Below are positions 44,967 to 53,266 of a stretch of DNA of 64,000 nt, in pieces. The stretch comes from Paludisphaera rhizosphaerae (GTDB taxonomy: Bacteria; Planctomycetota; Planctomycetia; Isosphaerales; Isosphaeraceae). Location of the stretch: assembly GCF_011065895.1 (NCBI RefSeq), contig NZ_JAALCR010000005.1, positions 1-64,000 on the forward strand. The letters are read 5' to 3'. The notes under the pieces were generated by a model, which was not told the origin of the DNA, did not search any database, and saw only the letters and a program-made list of their open reading frames with translations. The position numbers and the translations under genes are program-made. How positions within the stretch are numbered: position 1 is the first letter of the stretch; each line of letters starts with the position of its first letter.

Positions 44967-47900
44967 ATGAGCATGTCATGGGTGAATTGGGCGCGAACCC
45001 TCGCGCTAGGGGTTCTGCTGGCGCTCGGCGGCCGAACGATGGCGGCCGATGAGGCGCCGGCGGACGTCGTGCTCCGCGGCGGGACCCTCGTCGACGGCAC
45101 CGGCGCCGCGAGACGCACGGCCGACGTCGCGATCAAGGGCGACCGGATCATCGCCGTCGGCGACCTGTCGGAGATGGCCCGGACGAAGACGATCGACGCC
45201 GCCGGCCTGGTCGTGGCCCCCGGCTTTATCGACCTCCACACCCACTCCGACGACGGCATCGTCGGCGCCAAGGGGCGGCTCAACCTCAACTACATCACCC
45301 AGGGCGTCACCACGATCGTCACCGGCAACTGCGGGATGGGGCCGATCGACGTCGAGGGCTACTTCAAGCGGATCGACGGCTCCGGCGCGGGCTCGAACGT
45401 GATCCACCTGATCCCGCACGGGGCCATCCGTCGAGCGGTTCTGGGCGTCGAGGACCGCGAGCCCAACCGCGCGGAGTTGGACCGGCTCAAGGAGATGACG
45501 AAGAAGGCGATGGACGCCGGCGCGTGGGGGATGTCTACAGGCCTGATCTACGTCCCCAGCCGATACGGCCGCCTTCCCGAACTGGTCGAGTTGGCGAAGG
45601 TCGTGCACGGCTACGGAGGCATCTACGCCAGCCACATTCGCAACGAAGAGTCCGGCCTGCTTGAAGCCGTCGACGAGGCGTTGGCGATCGGCGAGCAGTC
45701 CGGCGCGTCGGTGCACATCTCGCACCTGAAGGCCAGCGGCCGACGTAACTGGGGCAAGACCGCCGTCGCGTTGGAGAAGATCGCCGAGGCCCGCGCCAAG
45801 GGCCGCGTCGCCACGGCCGACCAGTATCCGTACGTCGCCTCCAGCACGTCGCTGGGCGCGATGGTCGTCCCGCACTGGGCCGTCCGCGTGAGCAAGGAAG
45901 AGTTCGCCAAGATGGCGGACGACCCCGTCCAGGGCCCCAAGCTTCGAGAGGAGATCCTCCAGGCGCTCGACGAGCGCATGGGAGGCGCGGCCATCCGGTT
46001 GACCGTCTACAACCCCAAGCCCAGCCGCGTCGGCAAGGACCTGGCGACGATCGCCAAGGAGGAAGGCTCGACCCCGCTCGACGTCGTCCTGGACGTCCAG
46101 CGCCACGGCGGGACGCAGGCGATCAACTTCAGCATGAGCGAGGACGAGGTCCGGAACGTGATGAAGTCCGAGTACGTCGCGACGGCCTCCGACGGCGGTG
46201 CCCGCGGCGAGATCAACGACGAGTCTCGCCCCCATCCTCGCTCCTTCGGCACCTTCCCTCGCAAGATCCGTTACGCCGAAGACGAGCACGTCATCACCCT
46301 CGAACAGGCCGTCCGCGCCAACGCCGGGCTGCCGGCCCAGATCCTCGGCCTCCCGGACCGCGGCGTCGTTCGTCCGGGAGCCTATGCGGACATCGTCGTC
46401 TTCGACCCCAAGACCTTCCGCGACAAGGCGACCTTCGAGGACCCGCAGGTCTACGCCGAGGGGGCGAAGTACGTCTTCGTCAACGGCGTCGCCGTGATCT
46501 CCGAAGGGAAGCGGCCCGATTTCCCGACGAACGCCGACAAGCTCCCTGGTCGGGCGCTTCGACTGAAAAAGGACGGCCCGGCCGACGTCGTTCTGATCCC
46601 CGGGCGAATCTGGACGGGGGATTCCGCCAAACCCTGGGCCGAAGCATTGGCGATCCGCGAGGGCGAGGTCGTCGCTGTCGGTTCGCGTTCCGATGCCCTG
46701 CTCTACAAGGGGCCGTCGACCCGTGTGATCGAGGCCCCCGGCACGCTGGCGACCCCCGGATTGGTCGATGCGCACGGCCACATCCAGCAGCTCGGCGCCA
46801 GCCTGCTCCAACTCGACCTGCGCGGGGTGAAGTCGCTCGACGAGGTGGCGAAGCGAGTGAAGGAGCACGCCGAGAAGCTCCCGCCCGACGCCTGGATCCT
46901 GGGGGCGAACTGGGACCAGAGCCTCTGGCCCGGCGGGGAGTTCCCAGACGCCTCCACACTCGACGCCGCTGCGCCTGGGCGGGCCGTCTGGCTTTCGCGG
47001 GTCGACGGCCATGCCGGCTGGGCCAGCACCGAGGCGATGAAGCGGGCGAAGATCGACGCGAGCACCCAGCCCCCGTCCGACGGCCAGATCCACCACCTGC
47101 CCGACGGTAAGCCCTCAGGCGTTTTCATCGACGGCGCGATGGGGCTTGTCGGTCGAGTCGTCCCGCCCTCCTCACGCGAGGAGCTTCGCGAACAGATCCT
47201 CACCGCCCAGGATCGCATCCTCTCGCTCGGCCTGACAGGCATCCACGACGCAGGAGTCTCGCGCCGAGAGGCTGAGGTCTTTGGAGATCTGGACAAGGAG
47301 GGGGCCCTGAAGCTCCGCGTCTACGCGATGGCGTCGCTCCCGTCGGGTCGCGAGGTCCAGGCCCTCAGCATGGCTCCCGTCGAGAAGCCGACGACGAGCC
47401 GGTTTGAGATGCGCGCCGTCAAGCTGTTCATCGACGGCGCGATGGGCTCGCGCGGCGCCCTCCTGTTCGAGCCCTACGCAGACGACCCGCACAACAAGGG
47501 GCTGTTCCTGATCGATCCGGGCGACCTCGAGAAGATCACCGTCGCCGGCCTGAAAAACGGCTGGCAGATCGCCGTCCATGCGATCGGCGACAAGGGGAAC
47601 GCCCTGGTGCTCGACGCCTTCGCCGCCGCGCGAAAGGCCGTGCCCGAGGCAACCGACCCGCGCCTGAGGATCGAGCACGCCCAGGTCGTCCGCAAGGAAG
47701 ACGTGAAACGGTTCAAGGAGCTGGGGGTGATCGCCTCGATGCAACCCTCACACTCCAGCGACGACATGCGTTGGGCCGACGCGAGGCTCGGCCCCGGGCG
47801 CGTCGACGGCGCCTACGCCTGGCGGTGGTTCCTCGACGCCGGCGTCCCGCTGGCCTTCGGCAGCGACTTCCCGGTCGAGATCGTCGACCCGCAGTGGGGC

Positions 47901-48185
47901 GTGTACGCCGCGCTCACGCGACAGGACGCCCAGGGCTATCCCGCCGGCGGCTGGCATCCCGACCAGCGAATGAGCCTCGACGAAACCCTCCGCGCCTTCA
48001 CCGCCGGTTCCGCCTACGCCGCCTTCGCCGAGAACCGCCTGGGCGTCCTCAAACCCGGCTTCCGCGCCGACGTCACCGTCTTCGACCGCGACCTGTTCAA
48101 GGTCCCGCCGTCGGACGTCCTCGCCTCGAAGATCCGCTACACGATCGTCGATGGCGGCGTGGCGTATGAAGCGAGCCAGCCGTAA
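44967..48185 (+). CDS. Fusion of D-aminoacylase-like and YtcJ-like amidohydrolases, exported
   Basis: 1072 aa with a signal peptide (ARTLALGVLLALGGRTMAA). Domain 1 (about 30-520): VLRGGTLVDGTGA, metal ligands in IDLHTHSDD (about 92), SHIRNE, HISHLKASG, and HPRSFGTFPR, the pattern of N-acyl-D-amino-acid deacylases. Domain 2 (about 530-1072): RIWTGDSAKPWAEALAIREG, GLVDAHGHIQQ (about 600), HAIGDKGN, IEHAQVV and FGSDFPVE, the pattern of YtcJ-like amidohydrolases. Each half is about a full-length enzyme, so this is a genuine two-enzyme fusion without internal stop. Starts 14 bases after the RND gene. Confidence 0.88.
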   Translation: MSMSWVNWARTLALGVLLALGGRTMAADEAPADVVLRGGTLVDGTGAARRTADVAIKGDRIIAVGDLSEMARTKTIDAAGLVVAPGFIDLHTHSDDGIVGAKGRLNLNYITQGVTTIVTGNCGMGPIDVEGYFKRIDGSGAGSNVIHLIPHGAIRRAVLGVEDREPNRAELDRLKEMTKKAMDAGAWGMSTGLIYVPSRYGRLPELVELAKVVHGYGGIYASHIRNEESGLLEAVDEALAIGEQSGASVHISHLKASGRRNWGKTAVALEKIAEARAKGRVATADQYPYVASSTSLGAMVVPHWAVRVSKEEFAKMADDPVQGPKLREEILQALDERMGGAAIRLTVYNPKPSRVGKDLATIAKEEGSTPLDVVLDVQRHGGTQAINFSMSEDEVRNVMKSEYVATASDGGARGEINDESRPHPRSFGTFPRKIRYAEDEHVITLEQAVRANAGLPAQILGLPDRGVVRPGAYADIVVFDPKTFRDKATFEDPQVYAEGAKYVFVNGVAVISEGKRPDFPTNADKLPGRALRLKKDGPADVVLIPGRIWTGDSAKPWAEALAIREGEVVAVGSRSDALLYKGPSTRVIEAPGTLATPGLVDAHGHIQQLGASLLQLDLRGVKSLDEVAKRVKEHAEKLPPDAWILGANWDQSLWPGGEFPDASTLDAAAPGRAVWLSRVDGHAGWASTEAMKRAKIDASTQPPSDGQIHHLPDGKPSGVFIDGAMGLVGRVVPPSSREELREQILTAQDRILSLGLTGIHDAGVSRREAEVFGDLDKEGALKLRVYAMASLPSGREVQALSMAPVEKPTTSRFEMRAVKLFIDGAMGSRGALLFEPYADDPHNKGLFLIDPGDLEKITVAGLKNGWQIAVHAIGDKGNALVLDAFAAARKAVPEATDPRLRIEHAQVVRKEDVKRFKELGVIASMQPSHSSDDMRWADARLGPGRVDGAYAWRWFLDAGVPLAFGSDFPVEIVDPQWGVYAALTRQDAQGYPAGGWHPDQRMSLDETLRAFTAGSAYAAFAENRLGVLKPGFRADVTVFDRDLFKVPPSDVLASKIRYTIVDGGVAYEASQP

Positions 48186-48220
48186 AGTCCAACTGCGTCC
48201 TACGCGGCCGCTCAAGAGCA

Positions 48221-48823
48221 TCACCGGAACGATGCGACCACCATCCGAACGCGATCGGGAGGACCGAGCATCGCCAAGCGGGGAATGGCTTCCTTATAGA
48301 AATCCGGAACGATTTCAGCGTAGGACTCGGTCCACTCCACTTCCACGCCGCCTCGGTGCCACGACGAGTAGCTGATCGGAAGATCTCGTGGCCAACGCTC
48401 GAAGGGAAAGCCTCGTGGGCAGCCGCGGAATAACTCAGCGACGCGCGGATCGACCATCGCCTGCCGCTTCATCAAGCGGGACTCCCAACCGAAGGTGTTC
48501 GACTCCGCAAGCGTGAACCAGTTCGCGTTAAAGCCGTTCACATGCTCGTAGCGTCTGAGCCATTTCTCAAGCGGCTCTGAAAGGTCCGAGGGGAGTCCTC
48601 GACGCGGAGTGACGGACGCGTACGGCTCGTTCGACCGAATGGTAGTGTTCGATCCGTTCAGGATCGCGGTCAACTCCTTGATGCTGGACTCGAACAGCGC
48701 ATGAGGCCGGAATTCGGGCTCATCGTCCTCTGGGTAATACTCGGGGTTGGCCTCCATGCCTCCAGGGAAGACCCACGTCTCATTAAGGAGAACTTCCCCG
48801 TAGCAATAGCTCGTCACACCCAT
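48221..48823 (-). CDS. Protein resembling the MGCDIH-type family, function unknown
   Basis: 200 aa. The layout (Met-Gly start, a short strand, WVFPGGMEANPEYYPEDD, later RRGLPSDLSEPL and ANWFTLAES) recalls small proteins of bacteria and phages beginning MGCDIH and containing a WxTLxEL stretch. Here the CDIH residues are replaced. Acidic and Trp/Tyr-rich; no catalytic motif recognised. Codon use is somewhat less GC-rich than neighbouring genes, which may hint at acquisition. The downstream amidohydrolase gene is convergent. Confidence 0.65.
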   Translation of the reverse strand: MGVTSYCYGEVLLNETWVFPGGMEANPEYYPEDDEPEFRPHALFESSIKELTAILNGSNTTIRSNEPYASVTPRRGLPSDLSEPLEKWLRRYEHVNGFNANWFTLAESNTFGWESRLMKRQAMVDPRVAELFRGCPRGFPFERWPRDLPISYSSWHRGGVEVEWTESYAEIVPDFYKEAIPRLAMLGPPDRVRMVVASFR

Positions 48824-48854
48824 TTCCAGCGTTCCACCCCTCGGCCAGCTCCGA

Positions 48855-48880
48855 GGGCCCTCTCCGATCGGAGAGGGCCC
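48855..48880. terminator. Perfect 26-bp palindrome between two minus-strand genes
   Basis: Thirteen-base arms beginning GGGCCCTCTCCGA, with no spacer. It follows the ThuA gene's stop (minus strand) and precedes the small protein gene. Likely a terminator or repeat; the core CTCTCC resembles the REP-like units at 34 kb. Confidence 0.6.
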
Positions 48881-48901
48881 AAGTGGCTTCTAGTCGCTCG
48901 A

Positions 48902-49819
48902 TCACCGCGTCAGCTTTTTGTAATCCGGCGTGACTTCCTTGATGTTGGGCGTCAGGTCGGCGTCGGCGAGGCCGGTGGACCAGGCAAGGGCCCCGAGGAG
49001 CAGGCTCTGGTAGTTGGGGTTGGTCCAGACGTCCTCGCGGTGGCCCATCGAGGTGTAGAAGACGCGGCCGTCGCCGAACTTGCGGGCCCAGGTGGCCGGG
49101 TAGTCGGGGCGGTCGTACTCATTGCGGGGGCCGCTCTTCATCCCCTCGGTCTTCTGCACGAGGATGACGCGCAGGTCCTCGGGATGGTTCTTCAGGGCGT
49201 ACCATTCGTCGTTGATCTTGAACGACGATGACTTGCCGAAGCCGTCGGCCATGCCCGGGAACTTGGGGTCGACGACTTCCATCGTCGCCACCTGCTGCGG
49301 CCCGTGCGAGACGAACTCGCCGCCGATCATTCGGATGTAGGCGTCTTCGCCGCTCTTGTCCCGCGGCTTGAAGTGGCCGAAGGTGTCGGCGGCGCAGTGC
49401 ATGCCGACGAAGCCCTTGCCCTTGCGGATGGCTTCGTAGAAGGCCTTCTCCCCCTCGGCCGAAAGCGGGGGGTTCTTGTCGGTGCCGGGCGTGGTCAGGT
49501 CGCCCGTCGTGCAGAAGACGAAGCCGTCCCATTCGCCGATCTTGTCGGGCTCGAACAGGCGGCCGTCCTTCGAGGCGACGACCTCGAAGCCGTGTGCCTT
49601 GCCGATCTCGCTGAGGATCTTCTCGGAGTGCGACAGGGCGTCGTCCTTGCGGGCGATCACGGAGTGCTGGAAGCCCGAGCTTTTCGTGAAGTAGAGGATC
49701 TTCTTGGGCGCCCGGGCCGAGGCCCCCAAAGCTTTCGAGAACGCACCGGCGCCAAGCCAGGCGGCACCGGCGCCGGCCATGAGCAATTCACGACGGCTGA
49801 GCTTCGAATCCTGCGACAT
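48902..49819 (-). CDS. ThuA-domain protein with Tat signal
   Basis: 305 aa. The N terminus has the twin-arginine motif SRRELLMAGAGAAWLGAG. The ThuA-like (glutamine-amidotransferase-like) fold follows: ILYFTKSSGFQHSVIAR, WDGFVFCTTGDLT, KGFVGMHCAADT, FVSHGP and GDGRVFYTSMGHREDVW. ThuA is tied to trehalose or other sugar metabolism in proteobacteria, but in planctomycetes these exported relatives have no proven role. ATG 49819 gives the signal directly; the frame remains open to 50086 with unlikely residues. Confidence 0.87.
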   Translation of the reverse strand: MSQDSKLSRRELLMAGAGAAWLGAGAFSKALGASARAPKKILYFTKSSGFQHSVIARKDDALSHSEKILSEIGKAHGFEVVASKDGRLFEPDKIGEWDGFVFCTTGDLTTPGTDKNPPLSAEGEKAFYEAIRKGKGFVGMHCAADTFGHFKPRDKSGEDAYIRMIGGEFVSHGPQQVATMEVVDPKFPGMADGFGKSSSFKINDEWYALKNHPEDLRVILVQKTEGMKSGPRNEYDRPDYPATWARKFGDGRVFYTSMGHREDVWTNPNYQSLLLGALAWSTGLADADLTPNIKEVTPDYKKLTR

Positions 49820-50159
49820 GTCGACGTCCTCCATCTGCGTTGCGGCTGTGACCCTGGGGGGATTTCCGGCGTCCGGGATCGAGTCGAAGGATCCCGTGCG
49901 ACCCTCCTCTTGTACAACGCCCCGACCGACGGTGGAACGGCCCGCCGCCCCGCCGCGCAGATCGTTTCGCCCTCGGAACAAATGCTCAAACGAACACCAG
50001 CCAAAGCGGCTTTCCGCTTGCAACCTCCAGCCGACCGGAGTAATCTCCCTGGAGAACCTGGATTCCCAGGTTTGGACCCTCCTCACGACTCATGCGACGC
50101 ACGGACGCTGACGCCTCGTCAACTAGGTGTCCGGCCGCTGGCCCGGAGACGCTCCAAGG
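49820..50159. other. Divergent intergenic region, no gene seen
   Basis: 340 bases between the ThuA start (minus) and the first of two small genes (plus). Open frames here are unsupported. Probably holds both promoters; no clear box recognised. Confidence 0.6.
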
Positions 50160-50471
50160 ATGACCCAACTCACAGCGCCGCCGGAAGCCGCGGGCAGCTC
50201 TACGCTCTCCCGGCTCTCGGTCTCGATCCGCGGCAAACTCCAGTTCATGGACTACCTGGTTCGCGCGGCCGTCGCCGACGTCGAGCGGTTCCAGGACGAA
50301 CCCGACCCGGGGACTCGGATCTTCATCAAGCAGCTCGTCGAGATGCACACGGCCAACCTCCGGCAGGAAAGCCAGCACATGGACGCCATCGCGGACCTGT
50401 GCGATCAGCTGGAAGCGATGGTTCGCACCCCCGAGACCCGCGGCGCCTTCCCGGCCGGAGATCGCTCATGA
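50160..50471 (+). CDS. Small helical protein, first of a paralogous pair
   Basis: 103 aa, no signal or membrane segment. Mostly helical: SIRGKLQFMDYLVRAAV, then DPGTRIFIKQLVEMHTANLRQESQ. The same spacing and residues recur in the next protein (IKGQAQFLLYLADQI and the DPC...F..KVLGMYSAQLE block), so the two are paralogues. ATG 50160 chosen with a weak GGAG upstream; 50127 is alternative. Stop overlaps the next start as ATGA. Function unknown. Confidence 0.7.
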   Translation: MTQLTAPPEAAGSSTLSRLSVSIRGKLQFMDYLVRAAVADVERFQDEPDPGTRIFIKQLVEMHTANLRQESQHMDAIADLCDQLEAMVRTPETRGAFPAGDRS

Positions 50472-50821
50472 GCGCCACGACCCAGAACGGCGTCCCGAAG
50501 CTGCACGAGTTCCCCAGCCCCGACGACGCCCCGGAGCACGACGAGGGCGCCGCGCCGGCCGATCCGGTCTCGCCGGACCTCCGCCGTTATCTCGCGGAGA
50601 TCAAGGGCCAGGCCCAGTTCCTGCTCTATCTGGCCGACCAGATCGAGGAGTCCCTGGACCAGCTCGGCCAGGAGGGGGACCCCTGCCACGGGGCCTTCCT
50701 CTGCAAGGTGCTGGGGATGTACTCCGCCCAGTTGGAGACCAAGCACCAAGGCCTGGGCGAGAAGATCGCCGAGACCTGCCAGGAAGTCTACATCACCGTC
50801 CGCGGCCGCGAGCACAGCTGA
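50468..50821 (+). CDS. Small helical protein, second of a paralogous pair
   Basis: 117 aa, with an acidic N-terminal segment (about residues 15-35) absent from its partner. Core: LRRYLAEIKGQAQFLLYLADQIEESL and FLCKVLGMYSAQLETKHQ align with the upstream protein. Translationally coupled through ATGA, so equal synthesis and a heterodimer are plausible. No known family recognised. Confidence 0.7.
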   Translation: MSATTQNGVPKLHEFPSPDDAPEHDEGAAPADPVSPDLRRYLAEIKGQAQFLLYLADQIEESLDQLGQEGDPCHGAFLCKVLGMYSAQLETKHQGLGEKIAETCQEVYITVRGREHS

Positions 50822-50912
50822 CGCCGAGGTCGGTTTCAGGTGAAGGGGAGGAAGAGCAGACGCCGCCTCGGTGCGTCGGCCGCGTTTGCACGCGCCCGAC
50901 GCCGCCGTACGT

Positions 50913-50940
50913 CTCGCCTCCCCCGGGAATGGGGGGCGAG
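50913..50940. terminator. Hairpin between convergent genes
   Basis: Ten-base arms (CTCGCCTCCC and GGGGGGCGAG, one G-T wobble) around an eight-base loop, in the 284-base spacer between the small-gene pair and the convergent Mo-cofactor-fold gene. Candidate bidirectional terminator. The rest of the spacer has no gene. Confidence 0.4.
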
Positions 50941-51105
50941 TGGGAGCACCGCGTTGGAACGTTGGCGGCGCCTGCTCGTCCAAACTGCCAAGCCGCGACG
51001 CGACGCTCCGGCTCGCGGCGCGCTCGGTCGCTAGAAAAGGCATCGGCCCCCGCCGCCCGCCTTCATCAATGGTTCCTCCGAAAATCCGGGTTCTGCCGGC
51101 GACCG

Positions 51106-51645
51106 TCAGCGGGGAGTCTCGACGGCCGCCGCCTGCTGAACGGCGATCGACTCGACCATACGCACCCAGCGCGCCGGACGCTTGTCGCCCGGGACGATTA
51201 GTCGCAAAGGCCCGACGGGCTCGGCCATCGGCCGGCCGTCGCGACGGTCCGCCAGCAGGACGAGCTTGTCGCTGACGTCGGGATCCAGCTCCGCCAGGGC
51301 GAAGACCGCTCGGTAGCCGTCGGAAGCCTCCACGACGACGTAGCAGGCCGTCGCCTTGCCTCCTCGCCCCTTCTCACCGAGCGGAGCGCCGGCCTTGCGG
51401 AGGATCTCCACGAGCGGCACTCCCTCGTACTCGGCGCTGACGCCGCCACGGTCGGCCGCCTGAACCTTCGCCCTGGGCATCCCCGCCAGCTCGGTCGCCG
51501 AGAGACGGACGGGTGTATCAACCTGACCTGAGACTCGCAGCGACGCCCCCGCCGGCTCCTGGCCCCGTGTCAGGCCGCCGCCGATGCATAGAGCCAGCCC
51601 GACCATCCCTCCGGCGAACCACGCCTGCAACCGGCTCCCGATCAT
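51106..51645 (-). CDS. Exported oxidoreductase molybdopterin-binding-fold protein, lacking the ligand Cys
   Basis: 179 aa with a signal peptide (FAGGMVGLALCIGGGL). The SUOX-like pattern is partial: VRLSATELAGMPRAKV, YEGVPLVEILRKAGAPLG, LADRRDGRPMAEPVGPLRLIVPGD and WVRMVESI, as seen in small molybdopterin-binding-domain proteins. No Cys is found where sulfite-oxidase enzymes ligate molybdenum; the only Cys are in the signal and in ACYVVVEA. It may bind another ligand or be structural. Family moderate, activity unknown. Confidence 0.7.
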   Translation of the reverse strand: MIGSRLQAWFAGGMVGLALCIGGGLTRGQEPAGASLRVSGQVDTPVRLSATELAGMPRAKVQAADRGGVSAEYEGVPLVEILRKAGAPLGEKGRGGKATACYVVVEASDGYRAVFALAELDPDVSDKLVLLADRRDGRPMAEPVGPLRLIVPGDKRPARWVRMVESIAVQQAAAVETPR

Positions 51646-51760
51646 GACGACGCCTCCACTCGGCACGAGGGCCGGTCGCCGTCGCCCTTCGAAACGACGC
51701 CGCGATCAGGGCCCACCTGAGCCATGATCGCGGGACGTTGGGATCGAATTCAAGCGGCGG

Positions 51761-53038
51761 TCAGCTGGACTGCCGCAGCTTGGTGAAAAGCTGGCTGTAC
51801 GGTGCGTGATCGTGCGGAGCCTCCGCGCGGACGTCGCCGCCGAGGATCGATTCGTCCTCGGCTTCCTCGACGGTCTCGGCGACGGCTTCCTCGCCGTCGG
51901 CCTCGATCTCGTCTTCGACGGCCGCTTCCTGGGCCGGCTGGGTGAGGCGGTCGCGGTTGCGGGCCCACTCAGACCAGGCCTGAAGGGCGGCGTAGTGGTC
52001 CTCGATCAGTTCGCCGTCGGCGGGGGTCGAGGCGGTCATCGCGCCGAAGTCGTGCACGGTCTCTTCCCCGTCGTCCAGGCCGCCGGCCCAGCCGACCTCG
52101 ATCAAACCGTCCTCGACGCGAAGCGGCGGCTTGCTCGGCAGCAGCGACGCCGGCGCAACGATCGGCCGAACCTCGACCACCGTCTCAGCCCGCGGGGGCT
52201 TGCCGTTCGGGAACGCCGTCGCCGGCGGCGAAGCGACCGGCCGGACGACTGGGACGTCCGGGTGCGGAGGAGCGGCCTCGGCCTTCGGAGCCTCCACGAG
52301 AGGTCGAAGACGGACGGGGACCGGCTCCACCGGGCGAGCGGCCGCCAGGGCCAGCAGCCGGCGGGGGTTGCCGACGGCGTCGCGATGCAGCAGTTCCAGC
52401 TCCTCGCCCTCGACGCCGAGCAGCCGACTGGCCTCCTCAACGTCCAGCGGGGGCAAGTGGAGGTGCTTGGAGAGCCTCGCGGCGACGGCCCGCATCGGCT
52501 GCGCGGACATCCGGCGAACCAACTCGGTCCGGCCGACGATCAAGGCTCCGGCGAAGCCTCCCGGCTGACCCAGATTGTCGCAGAGGGTCTCGACCTCGGC
52601 CCAGACGTCGGGCCCGGCGTGGAGAGCGTCCTCGACGACCAGGAGCCACGACCGGCCGTCGCGGGCGTCGTCTTCCAGGACCCGGGCGACGGCCAGGCGG
52701 AGCGTCGACGGCCGCTCGGGGAGCGGAGCGACGCCCAGTTTGGCGGCGGCCAGAGTCAGGAAGTCGACGGCGTCGAGCGACGGCGAAACCTCGACGACCG
52801 CCGCACGCCAACCCGCGGGGAGACCCTCGGCCAGCCGCCGGCGGGTCCAGGTTTTGCCCGCCCCCGGTTCGCCGGTCAGCAGGACCGGACCGGCTTCGGG
52901 GCCGCCCGTCAGGGCCGTCGCCAGCGACTCCAGCGCCGAGCGGCGGCTGGCGACCGCGGCGTTCCACGAGCCCGGCCTCGACCCGGCCCGGGATCCCGGG
53001 GCGACCTCCTGCGGGGTCATCTGCCGATTCCGATCCAT
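51761..53038 (-). CDS. AAA/ExeA-like ATPase
   Basis: 425 aa. P-loop LLTGEPGAGKTWTRRRL (about residues 52-68), Walker B-like SWLLVVEDALHAGP (about 130), then RLSKHLHLPPLDVEEASRLL and a winged region with GNPRRLLALAAARP, as in GspA/ExeA-type ATPases. The second half is Pro/Ala/Glu-rich and acidic without a membrane helix. ATG 53038 is used; 53122 is possible. Divergent from the kinase at 53.3 kb, 228 bases between starts. Confidence 0.75.
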   Translation of the reverse strand: MDRNRQMTPQEVAPGSRAGSRPGSWNAAVASRRSALESLATALTGGPEAGPVLLTGEPGAGKTWTRRRLAEGLPAGWRAAVVEVSPSLDAVDFLTLAAAKLGVAPLPERPSTLRLAVARVLEDDARDGRSWLLVVEDALHAGPDVWAEVETLCDNLGQPGGFAGALIVGRTELVRRMSAQPMRAVAARLSKHLHLPPLDVEEASRLLGVEGEELELLHRDAVGNPRRLLALAAARPVEPVPVRLRPLVEAPKAEAAPPHPDVPVVRPVASPPATAFPNGKPPRAETVVEVRPIVAPASLLPSKPPLRVEDGLIEVGWAGGLDDGEETVHDFGAMTASTPADGELIEDHYAALQAWSEWARNRDRLTQPAQEAAVEDEIEADGEEAVAETVEEAEDESILGGDVRAEAPHDHAPYSQLFTKLRQSS

Positions 53039-53225
53039 GATCGACCCACTCCTTGGTTCGGGTCCTCGGGCGACGCTCCGTCGCCGTCCGGGGCCTCCGG
53101 CTGGTTCCCCCTGCCCCTCCATGATCGACTCTCTACACCTCCACTCTTGAGGGTGTCGGCCGAGGGAGGCCCGGAACGCCTGCACGCGTTGTCCGAACGG
53201 CCTGGATTTCGTAGGATATTGCTGG

Positions 53226-53242
53226 TCGTACAAACTGTACGA
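53226..53242. promoter_or_regulatory. Operator-like inverted repeat before the kinase
   Basis: TCGTAC and GTACGA, perfect inverted six-base arms around AAACT, in the divergent ATPase/kinase spacer, 24 bases upstream of the kinase start. Could bind a regulator or be fortuitous. Confidence 0.35.
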
Positions 53243-53266
53243 ACTTCACCTGCAAAGGGGTTGAGA

